Assembly (NCBI GenBank): GCA_907165275.2
Contig: OU015654.1
Span: 10,247,501-10,311,500, forward strand
DNA length: 64,000 nucleotides
Direction of reading: 5' to 3'
DNA from: Zygaena filipendulae
Taxonomy: Eukaryota; Arthropoda; Insecta; Lepidoptera; Zygaenidae
The notes beneath the pieces were generated by a model that was not told the DNA's origin, searched no databases, and was given only the letters and a program-made list of their open reading frames with translations. This document shows positions 11,201 to 26,200 of this stretch, piece after piece; the first letter of the stretch is position 1; each line of letters opens with the position of its first letter. Both the position numbers and the translations under genes were made by a program.

Positions 11201-14200
11201 TGCTTACCGTGCAATCGTGTCAGCCCGCAATGAAACGCTTTATGGATATTGTTAGATCTTGTATCCAATAGTCAACAGTACCTACCTAGTACCCATCGAA
11301 GGTTCGGACTCGGCAAAATATCTAATGTTTTTCTTGTTTGTTCGCACAGAGATTTCTCCTGAGTATTATTTCTGTTGTTGCGAGTTCACCTCAAATAATA
11401 AAACAACGGTACAAAAATGTAAGTCGCAAAAACATTTTTGCGTGAAAAGTTTTTGAAGAGTCAAAGTTATTTTCCTTTACAAATAAAATAGGCGGTGGAT
11501 CTTTTGAAACGGAATAGGTACCTAGTGTTGAAAAAAAATAACATAAAGTGTATTCATATTTGGATTATTTGGTACTAGAGGAGAGAGTACCTACTTCTAC
11601 TTATAGAGATAGGTACTTTTTATCCTGGAATTCCCGCGAGAATTCCAAAATGGCCACAGGTGAAACCGCGTTGAACAGCTAGTTTATAAATTATGTTTTG
11701 CTTTTAAGAGATATCTTTTTGCCCTCTTGCGTCGTAGCTGGCTGTGGAGAATATACGGCAAAGTGTAAAATATGTCATTATTCTTAATTTACAAAGAATT
11801 ATTTGTTGTGCAACATACTTTTTCATATTTTTTAATATTTATAATGACCTCTAATGGAGACTTTAAGGAAAAATGTAATGAGCTTACCGTTTTAAAATAC
11901 AAGAAAGTCTTTTTTGTGTAAGTAGCAGTTAAAAATATATATTCATTTAGGTACCTATTTTTTTTATTAGTAGGTACACTGCTCTTTTCAAGAGAACGTT
12001 CGTTATAAGTTCTACTAGTGAAATGGATAGACATTTACCATAAATACTAGAAACATATAAAGGACAATGATTTTCAATGTTTTGAAGTGAAATCGAACAC
12101 GGGGGAAATGTTCGATGACAGAAAATGTGCCACTTTTTAGGTCTTCGTTCTAATCCTATAGACGTTCATTTAACGTGGGTGTAAGAAAACTTATAGAAGT
12201 ATAAAATATCGTGCTAAATAAAACTTAACAACAAGAATTCATCAGCTTCTAAGTACGCACATTCTTAAAATATTAAATACATAGGTATAATAGTACTTAG
12301 TCATTTCATAACTTTAAGTTAGGTAAATAGAGCAATACTTGGTCAACTTTATTTTCATGGACAAGTCAAGTGAAGCAATATTTATCAGAACGCTTCAAGG
12401 AACTAAAGTTTTGTAAAAATACTAGGTACCAGCAGTCCCCCGCTGTTTTACACGCGGTAATTTCGGAGTTCCGCAGGAATTCCAGGATAAACTATAGTGA
12501 ATATAAACCTTCCTCTGGACTCACTCTATCTATTGGTGAAAACCGCATGAAAATCAGTTCAGTTGTTTTTGAGGTTATCGCGAACAGACGGACAGACAGA
12601 CGTGGCGGACTTTATATTATGTTGTAAAGTTTAGTTTCAATGAGTTCATGTATTGTATAGATAGGGTGTTTAGGTTTACTAATCACAAATGTTTCTCTTT
12701 AGAACTGCGATTTTACTTATTATAATAAATTATTGAGTAGGTAAAACAGATTCTTTTTTAATAAATATTAATTTCTTAATACATATTTTTTCACATACGC
12801 GCAACCTTCCACCAAAGTTCGTAATCGGATGAAACGTAGGTACCTACTATAAGGTATTTAGTGCGGTAAAAATGTATCAAATTATAATTATTATTTGTCT
12901 GGTATTACAAATTCTGCTTATTTTGGGACCAGGTGCAGGGGCTGTGTGAAAAAGACCAAGCATTACACTCTCATTTCATAATCTCGCACTAAATCCGGTT
13001 AAATGATATAGGCTTGCATGGGGACAGAGCTCTAATATACATATTATACATTATACATATATAAGATGTGGTAAAATTAGCTGCAAATAATTACAGGGCT
13101 GAAAGTACACGTTATAACAAATAGGATAAGCGAAAAAATAATATTATAATTTATAAGTTCGGTGGTTTTCAGAATATAAGAAAAATCAATTCAATGAAAA
13201 AACATTACAAATACCTACATCCGCAAGGTACACAATACACGTAGCTCACTTATAGGTACGTATACAAGGCACGCGCCACGCACACAGCGAGCGATGTATC
13301 AGCTGTTCAGCTCGATCGAGGTCACGATGTAGTATGCAGAAGTCGCAATGTACCTAGTATGCAAAATTTATATAACACTAGCTGTCCCCCGCGATTTCAT
13401 CCGCGGTAATTTCGGAGTTCCCGCGGAGGTTACGGGAAAAAATACTCTATGTCCTTCAGTTCCCGAGGGAATTCCGGGATAAAAACTATCCTATCTTTTA
13501 AGTTGGACCATATTATAAACGGTTGCAAAATTTTATCAAAATCCGTTCAGTAGTTTCGGAGTCCATCGCGGACAAACAACGTGACACGTGATTTATATAT
13601 ATTAGACTAGCTGTACCGCGCGGTTACACCCGCGATAATTTCGAAGTTCCCGCGGAATTGTTCCGTACAAACTTTGCAACCCCTTTTCATCCCCTTGGGG
13701 GTGGAATTTAAAAAAATCCTTTCTTATCGGAAGCCTACGTCATACAAAAAACTCACCCTCCAAGCTTCAGGTCTCTACGATCAGCGGTGCGTTGATCCAT
13801 CAGTCATTCAGGACAAAGCATATTATATGTATAGATAATAATTTAACTCGCGTTAATTTCGGATTTCCCGTGGGAATTTCGGAATAAAAAGTACCCTCTG
13901 CAAAATTTCATGATGATTGGTTGAGCCGTTAAGGCGTGTAAACGTAACAAATATGTATAAACAAACAAACTCACATTCGCATTTCTAATATTACCTACTA
14001 GTTGTCCCCCGCGGTAATTTCTGAGTTCCGCGGGAATTCCAGGATAAACTATAGATATACTTAAACCTTCCTCATGAATCAAGTGCTATCTATTGATGAA
14101 GGAAGGATAAATAGGTTTATGAGAGGCAGTTTGATGCAACGCTGTATTACTAGATAATATATTATTTGAATGCCTAACATGTTAAACGTAAATAAAAATA

Positions 14201-17200
14201 AAACACATAGGTAGGCATCGAATTGTAAATCTCTCCCTATTTTTGAAATCACTTAAAATCTCAAATATTACGGTTTTGCATGTCAAAATTGTTAATTATA
14301 AGGTACTCGTACAACGCAACCCACTCCTCAAGGAGTGCTTAACGTTGTTATTAGTACGAAAATGCTACAGCAAATGACAATGAATTAGCGACTTTACAAT
14401 TGTACCGGGCTCCAAAAGGTACCTACATATATTATTATACTCACTGTGTCATTCCTACTTCCCTACCATAATATTATAAATGCGAAAGTAACTCGGTCTG
14501 TCTGTCTGTTACGCTTTCATGCCTTAACAGCTCAACCAATCATCATGAAATTTTGTAAACACGTTGTCAGAGGTATAGGGAAGGACATAGGGTATCCCGG
14601 AATTACCACGGGAACTCTGAAATTACCGCGGATGAAATCTCATAAAATTTTGCATGAACGATGTCACGGGCATATAAAAGGTCATAGGGTACTTTGTGTC
14701 CCGGAATTCCTGCGAGATCTCAGTAATTTCCGTGGGTGAATACGCGGGGAACAGCTAGTATTGTGTTATTTTGCTCTGCTCTTCATATTTCTGGCAAATG
14801 TTGAGATTAAAGGAAGTTGACTACACAGTACATTACATTTATACTAAGAAGTTATATGAGGAGGTACAGTAGGATCGATGTAGGGAGTTGTAATCACTGA
14901 AACTAAGGAACCGATTTTAAAAATTATTTCACTGATATTTATAGCTATAGTATCGCTGAATGACAGGATAGGAACTTTTGTCTAGAAAAATAGAGTTCTG
15001 CGGGAATACCAAAATTCATGCGCGTAAAATCCGGGGCAAGAGGTTAGTGGTAGGTAAGGTGTAATTTTGGGTCTTGGAGAGGAGCTAGGGTACTATTATC
15101 TATATCTATCCATATATACATAAAAATGCTTTGTTCTGAATGACTGACGGATCAACACACAGCCTAAACCGCTGCTCGTATAGAGACCTGAAACTTAGAG
15201 GGTGTGTTATTTGAATGACGTAGGCATCCGATAAGAAAGAGTTTTTGAAAATTCAACCCCTAAGGGAGTGAAAAGGGGTTGCAAAGTTTGTACGGAATAA
15301 TTCCGCGGGATCTCTGAAATTATCGCGGGTAAAACGGCGCGGGACAGATAGTCCTGATATAAAGAGTTAGGTAATTGGTGATTCCAAAATTGGCGTTCGT
15401 CAAACTGTGGCAGGAACAAATATTTGGTGAATAGTTACGAGTAATTTAATACTTGAAATAAGGGATAGGGTATTTTCATCCTGATATAAAGAGTTCCCAT
15501 GGGAATTTCGAAATTGGCGTGGGTGAGGCCGTGAAGAAAACAGCTATTATTAACTTTTCAAAATGTTATACAAAAACACAACGCGGTAGGCACGCGCCAA
15601 ATCCTCGTTATATTTGTGACGCCATAAATTATTTTGTAGTCAGAAATTTGAAATTACGTAATCGTAATAAAAACCATTCTCTTTGTAAGTAATCCAATAT
15701 TATGAAAGTTGTGAGTCGTGACGGAGAAACATTGAACATAACGCTCCAAACTTAGAAGATTTCTTGCTCAATGATTGTATTATAAAAAAGTTGCACAAGT
15801 ATAAACTTTAGGTACAAATATTTTTACAGTTTTTTTTTATAATTTATTCTTTATTGATTACGGTTTTAGGTCAAAATTCAAAAAAATCAAAAGCTATTTA
15901 TTACTTAGGATTGGTTGTTACAATCACTTATAATCGTCAACAGGTTCTTAGAATTATAAATTACCGTCAGTTCGGAATACGTCCTCTGCTGAGAAGAACT
16001 GACAAGAAACTCAGCAGCGCTGTCTTTTAATGATCGTATAAACTAGGAGAACAGGCCGTTTATAGATATCCTAACAAGTAAATGCGAAAGTGTTTTTTTA
16101 CGTGCTTATGGAGCAAGGTGATTTATTGCACAGTGATTGTTGATTGTTGTCGAAAAGAGAGTTGTTGTTGAGAACAACTGTACTTAAATAAACTATTACC
16201 TATCCACATTGGCTCAATGGTAAGCGAAGCTGACTAAAGTTTGAACTCAGGTTAAAAATTTATGAGATGAACATGGAGTTTACCTTCAAATTGGGTGTTT
16301 GGTATAATACAATAGTAAAATTTGTCTGGTTATTACAGTAATTTACACGCCAACAACGGCGAATATGCCGTTTATTTAGTCTCAAAATAGTCACAACGTA
16401 TCTACTACGGACATAATTTTGCGTTTTGAATTTGTTCGTACAATTTTTCAACGATAGATGCCAATTTTTCTCGATTGTTGCGTACCTTCATGGCAAAAAT
16501 TTTATAGCTTTGTAGTAAACTACGCAAACAGTGATATACAACAGAACTTGGCTAGCGACTGCATGCACGAGCCAATTGTGAATTTATATCATATATCATA
16601 ACAAGTTATTGTACACCATCGGCATTCGGAAACGTGCATACGCAAATCGTTATAGCGTGTAAATCAATGGTCTCCTTTTCTGAGGGACTCCTTCGCGTCT
16701 CAATAGCACCAATCTAAGAAGAAAAAACATTATTATCTTCATGTTGTGTTATCTTCGTCATATTTCATTTCTAATTTGGAATTAAAAAGTGGCTGTTTTT
16801 GGCAGTTTTAATATCAACTTATTGCTATGGAACTTCTACATAAATGCTGCAGAAGTATCTCTACTCTATTTTACATTAATCTCTATTAGTTTCTTTTCTA
16901 AAGAAATATCTCAAAGGATAAAATGATTTTTTTTCGAGTGTCGCTAGTGACTGCACTCTTAATGTAGGTATGTCACGGCAATTAATGATATTTTGGATTC
17001 AGTCGTTGAGAATGTCGCTTTATGTTCTTACCTCGCGTTAATGAGTCTCCGCACCCCGGCAATATGGATTTCTGCTTGAATTTCGCAGTGACTACGATTT
17101 TGTTTGGTAAAATATCTACACAACAATCAAATTTCTATATATACCAGGTACAGTTAATATTGTACTGGATATAAAAAAATAACCTATTATGAGACCTTAT

Positions 17201-20200
17201 TAAAGTGTCTTCGAGCTGACCAGATCTCAATTTGCCCCTGCAATTATTCAAATCTTTCTTAATTTGTGTAATCTTGTTCAGTTCTCATTAAACTTTGTTT
17301 TAAATTTTTCACGTTTTTGTTTCTTTTCTTAATGCTTAAATTTGCAATAGAAACTCCCATTTAATATTTTGTTTCACATTCTCTCGAACAGTCTTTATTT
17401 AGATACATTTGTTTAACTTATTTTTCGATTTTTCTCCTTTACTAGAATAAGTAATTTTTTATATATAGATACTTCCTAGAAAACACTGAACGTTGTCTGA
17501 AAGGTTAATTAGTTTTCTATTAAGACCAATGTTCCAATCTAAACTTCTTTGAGATTTTACATTGTAAGTTCTTGCTGATGATTTTGTTTCTATTTCTTTA
17601 TACCCCACTTGGTGCACAGTCTCGTTTAGAAGATTTCTCAAGTCGAATATGTTAGTTTGTGACAGCGACCACTATCAAAAGCAAGTCGCAAAGCTTATTT
17701 ATCGTGAAACTAGAGAACGCTTACTGGAGTTAATGAGGCGTGTTATGTGAATTAATTTATCATCGCCGCATTATTCCAAGTGATGAAATAACGATTGCTT
17801 GCGGACGATTTACTTCAGATGCTTTTAGTCGTGGAAATGCTAGGTACATAAGTTCAAACTATGTAATAATTGAAACGATCAAACATGAAATTTAAAATAC
17901 AAACCGCTGAAGAGTAAACACTTGTTTTAATTTTGAGAGTTTCTACTAAATGTGCATTACTCTGAATGTGCAGTACATACATGAACTGATATACTCAAAA
18001 AGTAGACCAATACTTGCACATAAAAACCTACCAATAAATGTAAATTAAAAATGTTAAGGGTGCATAAAATAATATTTTCATTAAAACTGAGCAAGTACGT
18101 AGGTATAATTGAATTTTTAAGAATTCGCATGAAAAAGCGTTATGATACGAGAATTTTATTTACGTTAAACAGAAAAAGATATTGAAACAGCTTCAAAATT
18201 GGTGATATTTATTCAAAACTTTTATATCGTTAACAATGTAAAACTACTGTAATTTTTGTTAATAAATAAAATATGTTAGTTATATTTTTTTTTCAAAGTC
18301 GAACATTCGACCTTAACGAAATTAAAACTTGCATTTACGGGAGTAGGTACTTCATCACCTATTAGAAAATACGGTAAATAAAAAATTAGGGGTTTACATC
18401 GTTAGGGGTGCAATTTATTGTGCCCGGCGTAACCTTCGTAAACCCCTCGGGCGCTATACCTATGTATCAAGCTAGAAAGTATTCTTTAGCACATTTCGAC
18501 CCTATTTTCGTATACAAAATTACGTCAACCTATAGTTACCCTGACCACAAAAGACATTAAAAATATAAGTAAAGATAAAAAAAATCAAGATCAAGAATGG
18601 CAATATTTTTTCCTAATAACAAAGAATTTAGGTAATTTTTAGTAGCTAGCTTTGATAAAACACTATGAACTAACAATAAATAGTAGATATTAGGGAATTA
18701 GGTACATAAAAAAAAATTGTAAGGAGGAAAAATTTAACAGACTAAATCTTTTGAAATACAAAATAAAATATAGGTAGTTGACTCAATTACTATAGTATTT
18801 GTATTCAGTCTGTGGCTATGCCATAAATCTTCAAGAATTTCGTATCAGTATTGAATTCAATTTCGCATTGTTTCCCGAATTCCTCGTACGGCACTTGATA
18901 CAAGCATTCAAACCCGGCTTTGTCTGCGGCGCGCTGTCCCAGTACACTTGTGAATATGCCAGCCGTAGCACGATATCCGGCTTCCTTCGACACTTGCATT
19001 CTAAAAGTGAAACTTTATCATTAAGACGAATAAAATAGAATAAAAAAATTATAAAAGCTTATAAAAATATGCGATTCTCATTGTGCTTTTTAAATGAGTG
19101 CAAAGGCGATTGCGATATTTACTTTTCAAGAAGTTCGTTTGAGAAAATGAATGAAGCCTTACAGAGGTCAAGTGTATAGGTATAGGTAACATTTTGTCAA
19201 AATAATTTTTTGCAGAAAGTTTGTACTCATGTACTGAAGGAGAAAGAGGCTATAAAGTAAACTATAGAAGTACCCCCTTACCTCTTGTTGACTTTATGCA
19301 CAAAATCAGTTTTGATATTGTCATCTACATTGATTGTTGTTTTGATATCTATACATATAAAATGCTTTGTCCTGAATGACTGATGGATCAACGCACAGCC
19401 TAAACCACTGATCGTAGAGACTTAAAACTTGGAGAGTATTCTTTGTATGACGTAGGCATCCGATAAGAAAGGATTTTTGAAAATTCAACCCCTAAGAGGA
19501 TGAAACGGAGTTGCAAAGTTTGTATGAAACAATTCCGCGGCAACTTCGAAGTTATCGCGGGTGAAACCGCGCGGGACAGCTAGTTGTTAATAAAATTTTA
19601 TTTTATGTCCGCGCCACACAAATATCGTGTACATGCCACTGTTTGATGATCACTGCAATATGTAACTTTTGTTGCTATCATATTTCAGTTTCAATCAGAA
19701 AAATAGCGATTTTGTCATGTTTAGACAGCTTGAACTTTTGAAGTATGTTTATTTTGGTTAATTGCTAGATATTTTAGTGTCAAAACGTGCATATTGTAAT
19801 CGCAAAACCACCGTGTTTTTGATTGCAACCGAAAAATGAGAGTACCGAATACCTACTTCAAAAGTTGAAGGTGGCCAAATTATGACTAATTAACTACAAA
19901 ATCGCTATTTTTCTGATTGAAATTGAAATATGATAGCAGCAAAAGTTATATAATTGCCCTGCTGTTCTAAAGCGCTGAGGATTGTGTTACAGGCAGGCGC
20001 GATCGAGGGAAAGGATTGTCATGTGAATCAAGGTCAAGCATTGAGCCATTAAAATACCTATACAGTTCAATTTGAACACGTCTGGCCAAATTCCAGTGCG
20101 AGATTAGTATTGAAAAAAATTGTCAACAATTTTAGGATAAACCTAATGTCATATTGTACACTAGCTATTCCCCGGTGGTGTCACGTGCGTGAATTTCGCA

Positions 20201-23200
20201 TGTGTTAGAAATATCTAAAGCTTATTTTTTTTGTAAACAGGTGTTGAACACAATATGTTTATTTAATGATTTGTAGTAAGACGATTAGTGTTTAAAGTTG
20301 AAATACCTTGTTTTGAGGAGCTCTACAGCTATGCCCAGGCCTCGGTACTCAGGGGTGACGGAAAGGCCAGCTCCCATGAGATACTCCTCCACGTCATATT
20401 TATCATAAACAACTGTCACTTTCGAGGCTTCGGTAAACATGCGCAGTGAGAGCAAGCCCGCTTCCGTTTTAGGCTGAAGAAATAGAATATTGTAATGTTT
20501 ATCTATTTTGCATACTTTAACCCTTTTTCAAAGGGCAAACAACATTATAAATTATTTTGATGGTAGTTTCTCAAGAAACCCCTGAATTTGTATAATATCG
20601 TTTATTATATCAATCGTGTATTAAAATTAAACTTTCAATCATTATTTCAATGTTATTTTCATTGAAATATAATAAGTATTATCATTGCATGATCATGCTG
20701 AAAAGTGTGATATTTTCGTAAAATATTAGTTTAATCTCTATATCTGAAATATTTATTGTGTTACCAAACCAAAGGAATTGGTAAGTAGGTAAAGAGTACA
20801 AAGAATGATCCTACAAAGAATGATGATATTATAAACGCGAAAATTTGTAAGAATGTATGGATGGATGGGTGGATGTTTGTTACTCTTTCACGCAAAAACT
20901 ACTGGATGGATTTTAATGAAACTTTACAATAATATAGCTTATACATCAAATTAACACATAGGGTACTTTTTATCCCGGAATTCCTGCGGGAACACTGAAA
21001 TTAACGCGGACGAAACTGCGGGGCACAACTAGTTTTATAATAATATGTTATTTAGATTTAGTTTTATGGTAGGGATATAAATATATGCTAATTTACCCAA
21101 GAAGTTACGATTTTTTTACGTTACTCTCGTCACAAGTAGATCTATATACCTACGTACCTACCCATTTACTATACTTAGAATGAGATCACAATATCAAAGC
21201 TTGAAGTTGACTTATTACTAGCAACATTACCCTTATTATCACATTGTTTACTCAAGTCTTAGGTGTAAACGTAACAATACATAAACATAAACACGTGAAA
21301 TCCATTTATTTATGAGATTCACCACGACACATACAGATGTTGTGGTTTAATCTGGGATAGGTGTTCTTGACAGTTCAGACATGGAGAATACAACCTTGTT
21401 AGCAGAGTCGAATTCGTACTGTACATAATTTATGTCAGAGGTGTGGAAAATTGTTCATTTGTTTCTAAATATTAGGTCGGAAATTGAATTGAATTGAAAG
21501 AACTTTATTTGACACAACACATAGATAGTTACAACATACATAAATTTAAAAAAAAAGCATGAATGAGGGACTGCTTCCCAACCGCCAAATAAACATCTCT
21601 ATAAATTTTATCACGAAAATCTCGCAATTTTTTTACAGTCGAATCGCAATGTTCGTACATCCAACGTTAATTGGATTGAATTTAGATTGAGGTAGTCATC
21701 TCTTAATTGTACACCGAATTAAATTTTAACAAGTATTTTTGAAGTGGAAATTTTTTAGGCACCTTTTACAAAAAAAGAAAGTTGGATTACATGTGAGTTT
21801 TTCAATTAAGCTGATTGGATTGGTTGGTAACAGGGGGCGTTGAAACACATTTTATAGGGTATATTTATAGGTACCAGTTTTTTTTGTGTACATACTCTAA
21901 GTCTCAACAGGCGAGATTATAGACAGTTAATTAATTGATCAATCGGTTAAAAAAAGTAAGTATATCATATTAAGTGATATAACATATTTCTATTAATAGG
22001 TAAGGGTACATTATTGCAAAGCCAGCGAAATAGGAAATTGCCATTTCGGCCGAGGCATATACAGTTGTTTACGCACAAGATTGGAATTTCATAAATAATG
22101 AAACTCAAGTAATTTAGTACAACTTTTTAATGTGGTAACTAATGTAGTATGAAATTTAGACTTGGAACAAAGAAAGGTCGTGTCCTTTCGCTGGACGAAT
22201 GTAACCGAAGTGAATAAATTTTTATTATCGACGCAACGGTCGATTTATATTTTGGATAAATCTCGATGGTAGGTAGGTGCCTCGTAAATATTACTGGTTG
22301 CTATTCTTCTGCTTAAGGCGCTTTAACATAAACTCCCCCCCTTGAAAGACCTGGGCTTTCAACTCTGAAGTTCCTCCGCAGTAGGCAGAGGACACAGCCG
22401 CACCAGCGGACGACGAACGCAGCCTCTCGTGGTTTTCACGTCCGCCACTCTGGTGATCCCATCTGAGCCCGGATAGAGGCGCTCAACTCGTCCGAGACGC
22501 CAGCTCAATGGGGGAGCGTGATACTCTTGTAACAGCACCATGTCCCCCACGTGCAATTTGGTTTTATCCTGTCTCCATTTAATGCGCAATGCGCAACTCT
22601 GATATATATTCTCTTTGCCACCTATTCCAGAAGTGCTGTCGTAATTGCTCCAGGCGGGCGTAGCGTTGTAGAGTTCCTTCTTTGCGATCTTCCAGAGCGG
22701 GTGCCGGTAGAGCGTTCAGCGGTCTCCCGATCAAGAAGTGCCCTGGGGATAGAGTAAGGAAGTCATTGGGAGAGGAGGACATTGGGCATAAGGGGCGACT
22801 ATTTAAAATGGCCTCCACTTGTGCAAAAAGAGTAGATATCTCTTCAAATGTGAGATGTACGTTGCCAACGACACGTTTTATATGATATTTCGCGGATTTA
22901 ACTCCGGCTTCCCATATTCCCCCGAAGTGAGGAGCGTACGCAGGTATGAAATTGAATTTCGTGCCCTCCTGAGCCGCGAACGCAGATAGAGGTTCCGTAT
23001 TACTCTTTAGAAAACTACCTAATTCTTTTGCAGCTGCGGTAAAATTTCGGCCATTATCGGAGAACACCTCTTCTGGCTTTCCACGACGAGCAACAAATCT
23101 GCGAAGTGTCATTATGAACGCTTCTTTAGTTAGGTCGCCTACTGCCTCTATGTGAACGCATTTGAAGCGTAGACAAACAAACAGACACATGTAACATTTT

Positions 23201-26200
23201 GTTAATTTTGCACCCCGACCCTTACGGTTAAGAATTAGAAACGGACCGGCGTAGTCGACACCGACTGATTTGAATGGAGAGTCTACTGACACGCGATTCG
23301 CTGGTAAGTTACCCATTTTGGGAAGTATAGTTTGACCACGAACACGAGCACAAATAACGCAGTTTTTCACGGTTCGTCTTGCAAGTTTTCGTCCATTGAT
23401 GGGCCATACCGTTTCGCGTATTGTTGCGAGCAAAAGCTGTGGACCAGCATGCAAATTGTGCACGTGTTCTCGGACAAACAAGAGCTTCGTTAGGTGATGA
23501 GAAGAATCTATGAGTATTGGGTGTTTCTTTTGATAATCATAGGCAGACGCACTTAGCCGCCCGCCGACTCTAACTAAATTTGTTTTTGGATCGAGAAAGG
23601 GTGATAAAGATAAAATTTTTGATTTGGAATTTAGGTCTTTACCTCTTATCAATTTGTCGTACTCAACAGGAAAACACTGTTGTTGCGCTATTTTGAACAT
23701 GAAATTGAAAGAGTTGTTTAGTTCAGTAACGGTTAGACTGCCCGAAAATCTGTCTCCACTCTCTTTGAGCCTAGAATTATGTAAGAAACGCAAAATGTAG
23801 CCAAAAATTCTTTGGATTTTGTCGAAATTGGAATATTTTGAAAAATCAAAGCTGTCTTTGGTTGTAGAGATGATTTTACTCGTATTAGTTCGAACCTCTG
23901 GTAAGTTATGTGTTAAATCTTTATTTAGATTTGGCCATTCCGACTCGTTTTTGCGTAGGTATTTTGGCCCTGACCACCACAGGTCCATGCCAGGAAGTCG
24001 ACTACCGTCGACACCACGAGAAATGAGATCTGCTGGATTAACATTGGTAGGTACATGGCGCCAAGATTTGGGATTAGTTAACTCTAAGATTTCGCCTACT
24101 CTGTTGGCTACAAATGATTTCAGCCTTGCCGGATTGCTGTTTATCCACCCTAGTGCAACTTTGGAGTCGCACCAATGAACAATGTGCGATGGAGTATCTC
24201 TGAGAGACTCTACCACAGTCTTACATAGCCTAGCTGAGAGAAGTGCTGCGCAAAGCTCTAGGCGTGGAATTGTGGTTGGTTTTATGGGTGCTACTTTGGA
24301 CTTTGCACACAATAATCTCACCATGACAGTCTCTCCATCCGTAGCGCTCACTGATCTTACATAGATGCAGGCGCCATATGCCAATTGCGATGCGTCGCTG
24401 AAAGTGTGCAACTCCACGGAGTTTGGAGGGTCACAACGAACTCTACGAGGAATTTTAAGATTTGATAGCGAGTGAAAATTTTCCGAAATTTTTCGCCAAT
24501 TTGTTTGAATGTCTTTAGGTACCGGATCGTCCCAGCCTAACCCACTCTGCCACAACTTTTGAAGCAAGATTTTTGGTTGGATTATGCATGGGCTTAGTAG
24601 ACCTAAGGGGTCGAAAATTGAAAATGAGTTTGATAGAATTAGTCTTTTTGTAATTACTTCAGGTTTGGGTGGAATTCTTACTGGAAAATGGAATACGTCT
24701 TCAGCTGGGTTCCATCCCAGACCGAGCGTACTCGAGGATTCACTGAGCGCTAGATTATCCGTCGTATTTAGATCTGAATTTTGAAATAGAGTTGTGGAAT
24801 TCGTTTTGTATTTTCGTAGGGGAAAGCACGCTGCCGCTAGTGCTTTAGAAACTGAAGTTTGGATGTGTTTCAGGAGAGTTTCGTCATCACAGCCGGTTAT
24901 AAGATCGTCTACATAGAAATCCTTTTGTATTATGGTTTTTATTAACTCATCATCACACTCCTCTCCCACCTGCCAAAGACATCGCGTGCTTAAGTAGCTG
25001 GCACTTGCAGTACCGTAAGTGACAGTACTAAGTTGCAGTGTTTTAAGGGGCTTGGACTCGTCTTCTCTCCATAGAATTAATTGCAATTTACGATCGTCGT
25101 TTGCAACATCAACTTGACGGTACATTTTTGCGATGTCGCCAGTTACAACAAACTTGTGTTGCCGCGCTCTAATTAATATGGAGAAAAGAGAATCCTGCAT
25201 ATTGGGACCTATCATGAGAATATTGTTGAGGGAGTATCCAGATGTGGTGGGAGCTGAGCCGTCAAACACTACTCGGAGTTTGGTCGTCTCACTATCCTCC
25301 TTGAAAACGGCGTGATGGCAAAGAAAGTAGGCTGAATTTGGAATAAGAGTGGGTGATTCAGACAAATGTCTAAGTTCGTAGTATTCTCGTATAAACTCTA
25401 CATATCGTGCTTTAAGTTTTGGATTTTTTCTGAATCTTTTTTCTAAATTTAAGAAACGTTTTTTTGCTAAATAATATGAATCACCAAGGCAATCCGGCGA
25501 GTCCTTTAGAGGCAACTTCACGCAGAATCTGCCCGTGCTTAAACGAGTTGTGTTACGTAAATAATGTTTTTCGCATTCTATTTCTTCAGGAGTGAATACC
25601 GTTTTGTGAGGTAAGCTTTCGAGTTCCCAGAATTTGGTGAGTTTTTCGTCTATATTAGGACTTGTAATGCAAACATGATTGCAGTGTGTTTGGTTAGTAG
25701 AGTATGTAGAATTTAGTGGGCCGGCTATCAACCAACCAAGTTTAGAATTACGCAGTTTTGGATTTTTGGGACCTAAAGAGCGTTGCTCACTACCTAAAAT
25801 GTCCCAGAAAATGTCTGCTCCTATCAATACTTCAATCGGTGCAGGTTGAGCGAAGTCAGGATCTGCCAGTACAATAGATTTTGGTATTTTTAAATTATGT
25901 GTGGCGATCGGAACCGTCGGCAAGTTTCCGATCAATTCGTCGAGAATAAAGCAAGAAAGAGCGACATTGTAGCTGTTATTAGCAACTGATCTGAAATTAG
26001 CAACACAACTCTCTACCACTTTGCTAGAGCAAGTGTTTCCTACACCTATTACATTAATTGTATCTAGTGGATTTGACTTAAGAGAGAGTTTTACTTGAAG
26101 AGATTTCGTAAGAAATGAAGACTGACTCCCACAATCAAGAAGAGCGCGAACCTTCTCCACTTTTTGATTTATAGGATTATAAACTTCTATTATAGCTGTA

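Noticed and set aside
14461..14758. 97-codon ORF
   Set aside because: It lies wholly in a Helitron-like repeat and translates its repeat motifs.
22579..22596. Programmed ribosomal frameshift in the BEL element
   Set aside because: The exact 7-bp tandem duplication explains the shift more simply, and no slippery heptamer with downstream structure is evident; comparison of copies could reopen it.
22682..25315. Several plus-strand ORFs of 60-119 codons
   Set aside because: All are antisense shadows of the BEL polyprotein.
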